The translations under genes and the position numbers were made by a program. The notes under the pieces are model-generated. The model did no database searches. It saw only the letters and a list, made by a program, of their open reading frames with translations, and was not told the origin of the DNA. This document shows, piece by piece, positions 23,814-31,363 of a DNA stretch of 64,000 bases. The stretch is from contig NZ_JAMYDU010000012.1 in assembly GCF_024138395.1 (NCBI RefSeq), positions 62,001 through 126,000 of the forward strand, given 5' to 3'. Within the stretch, counting starts at the first letter, position 1, and each line of letters starts with the position of its first letter. The stretch is from Pseudomonas mandelii. GTDB lineage: Bacteria; Pseudomonadota; Gammaproteobacteria; Pseudomonadales; Pseudomonadaceae.

Positions 23814-25937
23814 CTACAAGGTGTATGAAATTCCCATCTGCACGGTTCTCGGCGCGCCCGGATAGGCGTAAACGTTGCCAAAGGCGCCTTCATCGTAGTG
23901 GCTGTCGAACACATTCTTCAGGTCAAGGTTAAGCCGCAGGTGTTCGTTGACTTTGTAAAAGCCGAGCAGGTCGAACACCTTGTAGCTATCCATGGAGAAG
24001 GCATTGGCCGCGGTCTGGCCGGCGCGCTCGTCGACATACTTGGCGCCCAGCCCCAGGCCCAATCCTTTAAGGCCACCGTCCTGAAACTCGTAGACGTTCA
24101 GCAGGCTGAAACTGTCGCGCGGAATGTTCACCAGGCGGGTGCCTGACTTCAACACGTTGTCCTGGGTGACTTCGGCATCGACGTAGGCGTAGCCACCGAT
24201 CATGCGCCACTCTGGCGTGAGGTTGCCGGCCACATTCAGATCAAAGCCACGGCTACGAACTTCGCCCGCCGCCACGCTGAAGGTCGAGTCCACCGGGTCT
24301 GTCGTCAGGACGTTGCGTTTTTCGATCTGATACACCGCGGCATCCACGCTTAGCTGACGATCAAGCGCCTGCCACTTGACCCCCACCTCGTAGGATTTGC
24401 CTTCTTCAGGTTTGAAGCCGCCACCCGTTCGACTGGCACCGCTGTTGGGCTTGAAGGACCGCGCCGTGTCGGCATAGATCGCCACGGTCGGGGTCAAGTC
24501 GTAGATCAGCCCAAGACGCGGGGTGACAGCGTTGTCGCTGTTGGTCCAGCTCACACCGTTGACGAGGTTGTTGTCGTAATCATGTTCGAAGCGTTCGAAA
24601 CGTACGCCTGCCAAGGCTTTCAAGCGCTCGGTCAGCGTTACCTGGTCTTGCACGAAAGCGGCATAAGTCTTGAGGTTTTCCTGATCGTGGGTGGTGGTAC
24701 GGGTCAGCGCCGGACGCGGCTGGCCGTAGACCGGATTGAAAATATCGATAGGGTAGGCACTCACCGCCCCACTGGAGCGACGGATGATCGACTTGTAATC
24801 GTAATCCTCATACTCGATGCCCGTGAGCAACGTGTGGTCGAATCCACCGGCGGAAAAATGCCCGGTCAGGTTCAACTGCACATCAAGGTCTTGCCACTCC
24901 AGCTTGCGATAGTTGAAGTTGCGCCCCAGCGTTCGGCCGTCGGCAGCGACACCGTTGGCTTCGATGGCATTGCCTTGCAGGCTGCCGTCGAGAAATTGCG
25001 TGCCGCCGCCCAAGGTCCAGTTGTCGTTCAGGAAATGCTCGAAACGCACTTGCGCCATGTTGTTGTCGTTGTGCAGCTTGCCGATGTCCTTCTCACCGAA
25101 GAAAGTATCCCGCGAGGCGACACCAATCTGATTGCGATAGCGAGTCACGCCCCGATCGAGCGGCGCGTTGTTACGCATGAAATCGCCTTCGAAGGTGATA
25201 CGGGTGGTGTCGTTAACCTGCCAACCGAGGACCGGCGCCACACCGTAACGCTCGTTTTCGACGTGATCACGGAAGGTCTCGCCGCCCTCGCCTATCACGT
25301 TCAGCCGATAGGCCAGTCGCCCTTCATCATCCAGCGGCCCTGAGGCATCCAGCGTGCCGCGACGCATGCCTTGATCGTTGAGTTGACTGCCCAGGGTGAC
25401 GGTGCGCTCGGCCAGGGGTTGTTTGGACACCACGTTGAAAGTGCCGCCCGGGTCGCCACGGCCATACAGCGTGGTGGCCGGCCCGCGCAGGACCTCCAGG
25501 CGCTCGATGGTATTGGCATCGGGCATGTTCGGGTAACCGCGGTTAATCGGAAAACCATTGCGGTAAAACTCACCGGTGGTGAAACCACGCACGGTGAAAG
25601 TGGTCAGGCCCTGGCCACCGAAATTGTTCGCACGGCCCACGCCTCCGGCGTAATCGAGCGCGTCTTGCAATCGAGTAGCGCCAAGGTCTTCCACGACATC
25701 CTTGGTGACGACGCTGATGGATTGGGGGGTTTCGTGAATGGGCGTGTCTGTGCGCGTTGCACTGGCCGAACGGGTTGCTCGATAGCCCTGAACCGGCCCT
25801 TGAGCCTGTTCTTCCAATGTGCCGTTGATGTCGATCGCTTGTAACTCTATTGACGCAGGTTCAGTCGGTGCCTGTTCAGCCCAAGTGGTCTGGGAAATGG
25901 CTTGGATCACACACAGAGAAACGAGGGTTCGACGCAT
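23814..25937 (-). CDS. TonB-dependent siderophore receptor
   Basis: A 707-residue outer-membrane receptor. A signal peptide (to about AE at residue 21) is followed by a short linker and a plug domain (TPIHETPQSISVVTKDVVED; IERLEVLRGPATTLYGRGDPGG). The 22-strand barrel ends in the aromatic-type sequence VQMGISYTL. The plug begins soon after the TonB-box region, with no N-terminal signalling (STN) domain, so it is not a FpvA/FecA-type signalling receptor. It looks like FhuA/FoxA-class hydroxamate receptors; the ligand is undetermined. The start at 25937 removes 12 residues of an alternative leader. It lies 137 bp behind the next receptor gene and may be co-transcribed with it. Confidence 0.85.
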   Translation of the reverse strand: MRRTLVSLCVIQAISQTTWAEQAPTEPASIELQAIDINGTLEEQAQGPVQGYRATRSASATRTDTPIHETPQSISVVTKDVVEDLGATRLQDALDYAGGVGRANNFGGQGLTTFTVRGFTTGEFYRNGFPINRGYPNMPDANTIERLEVLRGPATTLYGRGDPGGTFNVVSKQPLAERTVTLGSQLNDQGMRRGTLDASGPLDDEGRLAYRLNVIGEGGETFRDHVENERYGVAPVLGWQVNDTTRITFEGDFMRNNAPLDRGVTRYRNQIGVASRDTFFGEKDIGKLHNDNNMAQVRFEHFLNDNWTLGGGTQFLDGSLQGNAIEANGVAADGRTLGRNFNYRKLEWQDLDVQLNLTGHFSAGGFDHTLLTGIEYEDYDYKSIIRRSSGAVSAYPIDIFNPVYGQPRPALTRTTTHDQENLKTYAAFVQDQVTLTERLKALAGVRFERFEHDYDNNLVNGVSWTNSDNAVTPRLGLIYDLTPTVAIYADTARSFKPNSGASRTGGGFKPEEGKSYEVGVKWQALDRQLSVDAAVYQIEKRNVLTTDPVDSTFSVAAGEVRSRGFDLNVAGNLTPEWRMIGGYAYVDAEVTQDNVLKSGTRLVNIPRDSFSLLNVYEFQDGGLKGLGLGLGAKYVDERAGQTAANAFSMDSYKVFDLLGFYKVNEHLRLNLDLKNVFDSHYDEGAFGNVYAYPGAPRTVQMGISYTL

Positions 25938-26074
25938 CGACAAATCAACCTTAAGGAGATGCCGGGCACACATTAGGAGCCCGATGGAAATTGATGTTGG
26001 ATAAAGACTGAGGCGCCTCCCATTCCGCCAGCATGAACACCAGCGAAACGGGTCAGCGCATTAATGCACAAGGA

Positions 26075-28162
26075 TCAGAACGTCACACTGGCGCTCAGCC
26101 GTGCCGTACGCGGCTCGCCAACATTGACCTGCAGCTGACTGCCCGTGGAAGACGGGTAGTACTGTTTGTCGAACAGGTTGTCGACGTTGAATTGCAGCGA
26201 AGTCTTGTAGCCGAACATCGGCGCTTCCCACCGTACGAAGGCATCGGCCACGGTGTAGCTGCTCAGCCAGAAATCGTTGGCGTTGTTGGCGGCGCGCTCG
26301 CCGACGTAACGTGCGCCACCGCCGGCATGCCAGGCTCCGAACTCCGCAGGAACGTTCAGGTGATGTGTGAGGTACAGGCTCGCGGTGTGCTTCGGCGCAT
26401 CGGCGAGGCGGTGACCTTCGTCATCCGGATCATCGAGGATTTCCGTGTGGGTGTAGGCGTAGGTGCCGATCAGGTCCCAGCGCTCGGCCACACGCCCCGT
26501 GATGTCCAGTTCCAGGCCCTGTGAGCCGACCTTGCCTGCCGCCTCCGAGAGGCTGACGCCATTGACCGTCTGAGTGGTCACGACGTTTTTCTTGACGATG
26601 TCGAACAGCGCAAGGTTGATGTTCAGCCCCGGCAACGGGTCGTATTTCGCGCCGACTTCGTAGCTACGGCCCTCCTCCGGATCGAATGTGTGGCCGGCAT
26701 CGTCGACTTCGGTATTGGGTTTGAACGAACGGCTGTAGTTGCCGTACAGCGACAAGGTATCGGTGGCTTTGTAGACCAGGCCCAAAAACGGCACGAAGGC
26801 ATCGCCGTTATCGTCGCGGTTGACGGTATAGCTGCTGCCGCGGCCCTGATCGCTGTACTGATCGTAATGCTGCTGACGACCACCGAGGACCAGGATCCAG
26901 CGGTCATCGAGGTGCCAGTTATCCTTGAAGTACAGGGAGCTGGAGGTCAGCTGATTGCTCAGGTCACTTTGCGCGGCGCTGACGAGGCTGGGCTCGGCCA
27001 GACGCCCATAAACCGGCGCGGTGATGTCGAAGCCTGACCGCGGGGCATTACGGTAGGTTTTGCCACGGAATTGGTCGGAAGCTTCGGTATCCGCGCCGAT
27101 CAGCAGGTCATGGCGTTGGCCGAACAGTTCTTGCTGGCCGATGAAATCCCAGCTGGCGTAGCGGGTCTCATCGTCGTAGTGAGCGCCATTGGCGGCACGT
27201 CGCAGATTGTTGCCGGTCAACGAATTCGGCTGGGCTATCGAGAGGCTGTAGCGGTCGTTGTTCCATCCGTAAGTGACGCGGGTTTTCCAATCGTCACTCA
27301 GCTGATACTCGAAACGCGCGGTGGCCGTTTCACGGATGCCTACACTTTTGGCCCATTTTTCGTCGAGGCGCTTGTCGTAGTCGATGTCAGCCGGATGACC
27401 GTTGGTGAACACGGTGCCGCGGTCAAAGGGATTGGAGTATTCGTTGTACTCATAGCTCAACGTCAGGCTGGCACGGTCACCGGTCCAGCTCAGCGATGGC
27501 GCGACCAGGGTGCTCTCATTCACACCGTAGTTGCGCCAGTAATCTTCATGGCCGCGTTCGGCAATCAGGCGATAGGCCAGGCCCGTATCTCCCATCGGCC
27601 CGGTAGTGTCGACGGCCAGAGTGCCGCCGCCTTCGCTGTAGGCTGAGCCGCTCAGGGTGGTGCTCTGGGTGTATTCGGGCTTCTTGCTGATCACGTTGAT
27701 CAATCCACCGGGCTCCAGCGCGCCGTACAGCATCGAAGCAGGCCCTTTGAGTACTTCCACACGATCCGTTGTGGCGCTGAAGTTGTGCCCCATGTTGGAA
27801 CGCACGCCATCGCGCAGGATCGAGCCGTCATCGTTGGTGCCGAAACCGCGCTTGACCAGCGAGTCCCGCGAGCCGCCCAAGGTATTGCCCTGACTGACGC
27901 CGCTGACGAACTTCATCGCGTCGTCCAGCGAGCGCACCTGATAGTCGGCCAGGGTTTGCCGGGTGACGACATTGATCGATTGCGCCTCTTCCTTGATCGG
28001 CACATTGCTTTTGCTCGCGGTGCTGGCTTGAGAGGTGGTGTAGCTCGTGTCTTGGCTGACGCGGCTTGCCTGAATATCAGTGGTCGGCAGTTCGAGGGCT
28101 TGCTGTGCCCACAGAGGGCTGGCAAACATCACGCAGGAGAGCGTTGGCAATGCGTGTTTCAT
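26075..28162 (-). CDS. TonB-dependent siderophore receptor
   Basis: A 695-residue outer-membrane receptor with a signal peptide (ends about AQQ), a plug domain (VPIKEEAQSINVVTRQTLAD; RVEVLKGPASMLYGALEPGG) and a barrel closing with LSASVTF. The family is FhuA-like (ferrichrome or ferrioxamine class) without an STN domain. The ATG at 28162 follows AAGG at normal spacing. A Fur-box-like site lies about 65 bp upstream. No siderophore biosynthesis genes are near, so it probably imports xenosiderophores (inference). It is about as large as the next receptor but clearly divergent from it. Confidence 0.85.
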   Translation of the reverse strand: MKHALPTLSCVMFASPLWAQQALELPTTDIQASRVSQDTSYTTSQASTASKSNVPIKEEAQSINVVTRQTLADYQVRSLDDAMKFVSGVSQGNTLGGSRDSLVKRGFGTNDDGSILRDGVRSNMGHNFSATTDRVEVLKGPASMLYGALEPGGLINVISKKPEYTQSTTLSGSAYSEGGGTLAVDTTGPMGDTGLAYRLIAERGHEDYWRNYGVNESTLVAPSLSWTGDRASLTLSYEYNEYSNPFDRGTVFTNGHPADIDYDKRLDEKWAKSVGIRETATARFEYQLSDDWKTRVTYGWNNDRYSLSIAQPNSLTGNNLRRAANGAHYDDETRYASWDFIGQQELFGQRHDLLIGADTEASDQFRGKTYRNAPRSGFDITAPVYGRLAEPSLVSAAQSDLSNQLTSSSLYFKDNWHLDDRWILVLGGRQQHYDQYSDQGRGSSYTVNRDDNGDAFVPFLGLVYKATDTLSLYGNYSRSFKPNTEVDDAGHTFDPEEGRSYEVGAKYDPLPGLNINLALFDIVKKNVVTTQTVNGVSLSEAAGKVGSQGLELDITGRVAERWDLIGTYAYTHTEILDDPDDEGHRLADAPKHTASLYLTHHLNVPAEFGAWHAGGGARYVGERAANNANDFWLSSYTVADAFVRWEAPMFGYKTSLQFNVDNLFDKQYYPSSTGSQLQVNVGEPRTARLSASVTF

Positions 28163-28225
28163 GAAGACCTTGCGGCGGGCAAACGGGTGGGGCTGGCTCA
28201 AGACGTCGCACTCGATGAGTTAGTA

Positions 28226-28242
28226 GTAACGATTCTCATTGT
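28226..28242 (-). promoter_or_regulatory. Fur-box-like operator
   Basis: On the minus strand ACAATGAGAATCGTTAC matches 13 of 17 bases of the Fur core ATAATGATAATCATTAT. It sits in the promoter region of the receptor gene starting at 28162, as expected for iron repression. Confidence 0.65.
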
Positions 28243-28446
28243 ATTGTGCGATAGATTTTCAGTAAACACCCTTCGCGGCTCATCTGCGCGCTCTTGCCCC
28301 CCGCATCGGCAGGGTTTGTGTGCTGACTGCCGGTGTCTATTTCAGCCAGAGCTTTGTATGCGTCAAAAAAATCACCTGTTAAAACAACTGGTTGAAGCGC
28401 CTTAATAGATTATTGGACAGAAGGCTATATTTTTGACTAGTGACAT

Positions 28447-28475
28447 TTGACAGGCCGTCTGGAGTGGTCGATACC
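28447..28475 (+). promoter_or_regulatory. Sigma-70-type promoter, conserved in both leader copies
   Basis: TTGACA (28447-28452), a 17-bp spacer and GATACC (28470-28475). The same TTGACA-17-GATACC arrangement occurs at 38978-39006. The -35 is perfect and the -10 weak. Confidence 0.6.
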
Positions 28476-28591
28476 TAAGAGGGTCGACGTATAACAAAAG
28501 ATGTAACTCCATTAACAGATATACGTCGCCCCCTGCGTTTAAGTACACGACCGAAAGTGCTTGTTTTTCAAAGGACCGGGAGTTCGGACCC

Positions 28592-28602
28592 TGCGGTAGC
28601 TT
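28592..28602 (+). promoter_or_regulatory. ops-like element (RfaH recruitment site), copy 1
   Basis: TGCGGTAGCTT differs from the E. coli ops element GGCGGTAGCGT at two positions and keeps the GCGGTAGC core. It lies inside a 23-bp block identical in both leaders and about 330 bp before the rfaH-like gene. Confidence 0.7.
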
Positions 28603-28930
28603 TGCCCATTGCAAAGAATACCCTTCCTCTGATGACGCGGCGATATCACTTATAGCGTTAAGTAACGTTTACACTTTCGATCAAGAGTTCTGATTGAGCA
28701 CGGCCCAAGTAATAGAACCTTAGCGCACCAGGGCGGCGTACGCGCCAGATTATTGACTGACCATTTTTTGTCATCTTTATTTGTTCATTACATGCTTCAT
28801 TGTTGATACACCTGTTCCATCGACTTAACACTTTCGCGACGCCATATTCTCTAAAGAGTTCATTGGAAGGGCGAGCATTGTTGATGCGCGAACAGGCATG
28901 CTTTAACCCATACTACGGAGCTTGCCAGAA

Positions 28931-29452
28931 ATGCTGACGAGTACCCAAGGTGCCAACTGGTATCTTTTACAGTGCAAGCCGCGTCAGGATGAACGGGCAC
29001 AAATCAATTTATTGCGACAAAACTACGTCATATTTTGCCCGCAAATTATTAGCGAGCGCCTGATTCATGGCAAACCCCATCAATCGCTTGAACCTCTCTT
29101 CCCAGGGTATCTTTTCATCCAGCTGAGTCGTGACGACAAATGGGCGCCCTTGCGTTCTACCCGCGGTGTGAGCCGCATTGTCGATTTCAATCAGGGCCCG
29201 GCAACGGTCCCGGACGACGTCATCGAGCATCTGCGCACCCGGTGTTACAAACCACCAGAATTGCACACACCCCAACCGTTCAAGCCTGGGGAAACACTGC
29301 AAATAACCCGAGGGCCATTGTCGACACTTGAAGGTATTTTCCTGAGCATGTTAGGCGATGAACGAGTCATGATTCTTCTTCACTTCTTGAATAGAGAACA
29401 TCACGTTCGTGTGCCATTGACTGATATCGAGCGATCACGGCCTCATTTATAA
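28931..29452 (+). CDS. rfaH: RfaH-like transcription antiterminator (NusG paralogue)
   Basis: A 173-residue protein with an N-terminal NusG domain: WYLLQCKPRQDERAQ, then SLEPLFPGYLFIQL and STRGVSRIVDF. Its C-terminal KOW-type region (FKPGETLQITRGPLSTLEG) is typical of RfaH, which is 162 residues in E. coli. RfaH is recruited by ops elements to paused RNA polymerase and suppresses Rho-dependent termination in long surface-polysaccharide operons. Here it is the first gene of such a cluster, downstream of an ops-like site. The ATG at 28931 is chosen over a TTG 9 bp upstream because of spacing from GGAG. Housekeeping NusG is ruled out by cluster position and RfaH-like signatures. Confidence 0.85.
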   Translation: MLTSTQGANWYLLQCKPRQDERAQINLLRQNYVIFCPQIISERLIHGKPHQSLEPLFPGYLFIQLSRDDKWAPLRSTRGVSRIVDFNQGPATVPDDVIEHLRTRCYKPPELHTPQPFKPGETLQITRGPLSTLEGIFLSMLGDERVMILLHFLNREHHVRVPLTDIERSRPHL

Positions 29453-29660
29453 ACTTTTTAATTAGCGCACTTTACAACAACCTGCGCAGCCCCAAATAGC
29501 CAGCACTCTTTTGAATTATTGCACTCTGCCCAGTTATTAATTCAACTTACACACTCCTTCTCATGAATGAATTATTGATAGCCACCAGCATTACACAACC
29601 ACATTCACCCACTGTTTTTCCGGTCTATAGTCATTGAACTCACCCCCAAGGAGCAATGAC

Positions 29661-30815
29661 ATGACCCTCAAGACCCGCGGCCCTTTCGCACTGATCATGA
29701 TGTACTTATGTCCCGGAACGGCCTGGAGTCTTGATCCCCAGTCCATTGATATCTATGGGTTCGACTTCACCCCTACCCTGCTGTTTTCAGAAAGTTATGA
29801 CGACAATTTCCGCGAACTGGAGCGGGCGGAGTCTTCCATGGTGACAAAAGTGGCGCCGACTTTCGAACTCAAGGCTGAAGACCGCAACAGTGCCACCCGA
29901 CTTATCTGGCAGCCTACCCGGTACATTTATCATGACGACTCGGATGCTTCTAATACAGCACAACGCTTGCGACTCAATAGCATCATGGAATTCACCGACC
30001 GACATCGCCTGAAACTTGAAGCGGAAGCGCGTAAATACGAGCGTACGACGTCGACCGCTGTCGATGGCATTAATGACAAGATTCGCAGTAACCGCGTCAA
30101 TGGCCTCTATACCTTCGGCGCCAGGAGCGCTGCCAATCAGATCGATCTGGGCGCCAGCTACGCTCAACTTCGCTACGACAATTCAGGCGGCATCAACGAC
30201 GACAAAGAGCGCGATACCACTGGCCTGACCAGCACCTGGTACCACCGCATCGGCAGCAACACACGTGGATTGCTGGAATACGACCATACCGACTTTGATT
30301 ACCGATCCAACACCCGTCTCAACAGCACATCCGATGCGGTCCTCGCCGGTGCCGAATGGGATTTCACCGCACGCACCACCGGTAAAGTCCGCGTTGGTTA
30401 TGAGCGCAAAAACTTCGATGACAGCAGTGTCGATGACCTCAGTAACCCGACCTGGCAGGTGGATCTGCGATGGAAACCACGAACCTATTCGACCTTCTCG
30501 TTTGTTGCCCGCCAGGCCATGGCCGAGGGCGACGACGGTGCTGATGCCGTCAAGACCACCTCGGCCCTGGTCGGCTGGCGTCATGGCTGGACCGAACGCA
30601 TCACCACGGTGGCCGAAGTCGGGCTGGCTCGCTATGAATACGAAGGGCAGGAGCGCACTGATGACCTTCGTGACTACAACCTCGCCGTGGAATACGCAAT
30701 GCGCCGCTGGCTGGATATCGAGCTGGGCTATCGCTACCGCAAGGATGACTCCGATGCTGACAATCAGAGTTTTGAGCGCAACATTTTCTTGCTCAGCTTC
30801 AACGTAAGCCTTTAA
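29661..30815 (+). CDS. Outer-membrane beta-barrel protein of the exopolysaccharide cluster
   Basis: A 384-residue exported protein (signal peptide about residues 1-23) that begins its mature part with DPQSIDIYGFDFTPTLLFSESYDDNF. It continues as regular amphipathic strands and ends in an FNVSL barrel terminus. It resembles the BBP2-type outer-membrane proteins common in Wzx/Wzy exopolysaccharide clusters. The ATG at 29661 lies 10 bp after AAGGAG. It is followed after 12 bp by the export-protein gene. The 208-bp gap after rfaH is AT-rich and shows no gene. A role in polymer export or anchoring is inferred from position. Confidence 0.75.
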   Translation: MTLKTRGPFALIMMYLCPGTAWSLDPQSIDIYGFDFTPTLLFSESYDDNFRELERAESSMVTKVAPTFELKAEDRNSATRLIWQPTRYIYHDDSDASNTAQRLRLNSIMEFTDRHRLKLEAEARKYERTTSTAVDGINDKIRSNRVNGLYTFGARSAANQIDLGASYAQLRYDNSGGINDDKERDTTGLTSTWYHRIGSNTRGLLEYDHTDFDYRSNTRLNSTSDAVLAGAEWDFTARTTGKVRVGYERKNFDDSSVDDLSNPTWQVDLRWKPRTYSTFSFVARQAMAEGDDGADAVKTTSALVGWRHGWTERITTVAEVGLARYEYEGQERTDDLRDYNLAVEYAMRRWLDIELGYRYRKDDSDADNQSFERNIFLLSFNVSL

Positions 30816-30827
30816 GAGGTTTTCTTT

Positions 30828-31361
30828 ATGAACTCGCGAATGCTTGGCTTGTTGTTAGTGCCGTGGCTGTTGCCCGCGACTTTTGCAGCAGACACCGGCG
30901 CCCAGTACAAACTGGCGGCCGGCGATGTATTGCGCATCACCGTGTTCGGTGAGCGGGATCTGAGCTTCGAGAAAATCCGTCTCAACGATGCCGGAATGTT
31001 CTCCTATCCATTCCTGGGTGAAATTGCCGCCAAGGGACTCACGCCCAAACAGGTAGAAAAGGTCATCGTCGACGGACTGAAGCAAGGTTACCTGGTCGAT
31101 CCCAAGGTCAGCCTCAACCTGATCGCCTACCGCTCGTTCTATATCAATGGCGAAGTACAGAAACCCGGCAGCTATCCGTTCGAACCCGGGCTGACGCTGG
31201 AGAAAGCCATCGCCCTGGGCGGCGGCCTGACCGAGCGAGCCTCGATCAAGCGGGTGACCATCGTGCGCGGCGATGGCTCCCCACCACTGACCGACAAGGT
31301 CACGCGCAGCACTGCCATCGCACCCGGTGACACCATATCCATTGCACAAGGCTTTTTCTAA
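30828..31361 (+). CDS. Polysaccharide export protein (Wza/GumB-like)
   Basis: A 177-residue protein with a signal peptide (ends FAA at about residue 20), a Poly_export domain (YKLAAGDVLRITVFGERDLS; GMFSYPFLGEIAAKGLT) and one SLBB domain (SFYINGEVQKPGSYPFEPG, then TLEKAIALGGGL). It is shorter than Wza (about 380) and lacks a lipobox cysteine, like GumB-type or short export proteins. It would act in the periplasm/outer membrane as the export channel with the Wzc-like protein encoded 2 bp downstream and perhaps the barrel protein upstream. Confidence 0.88.
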   Translation: MNSRMLGLLLVPWLLPATFAADTGAQYKLAAGDVLRITVFGERDLSFEKIRLNDAGMFSYPFLGEIAAKGLTPKQVEKVIVDGLKQGYLVDPKVSLNLIAYRSFYINGEVQKPGSYPFEPGLTLEKAIALGGGLTERASIKRVTIVRGDGSPPLTDKVTRSTAIAPGDTISIAQGFF

Positions 31362-31363
31362 TC

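Larger units (their letters stand above)
28381..28817 (+). repeat. Exopolysaccharide promoter/leader region, copy 1
   Basis: About 435 bp upstream of rfaH that is closely similar, with small indels, to 38912-39306 upstream of the second exopolysaccharide transcription unit. Shared blocks include TTGAAGCGCC, TATTGGACAGAAGG, a -35/-10 pair, GTGCTTGTTTTT, a 23-bp identical block around the ops-like element, and CCAGATTATTGACTGAC near the end. The gap 28163-28930 contains no gene on either strand that I can support. Confidence 0.85.

Noticed and set aside
29453..29660. Gap between rfaH and the outer-membrane barrel gene considered for a small gene or internal promoter
   Set aside because: AT-rich but with no coding frame with a ribosome site and no convincing -35/-10 pair.
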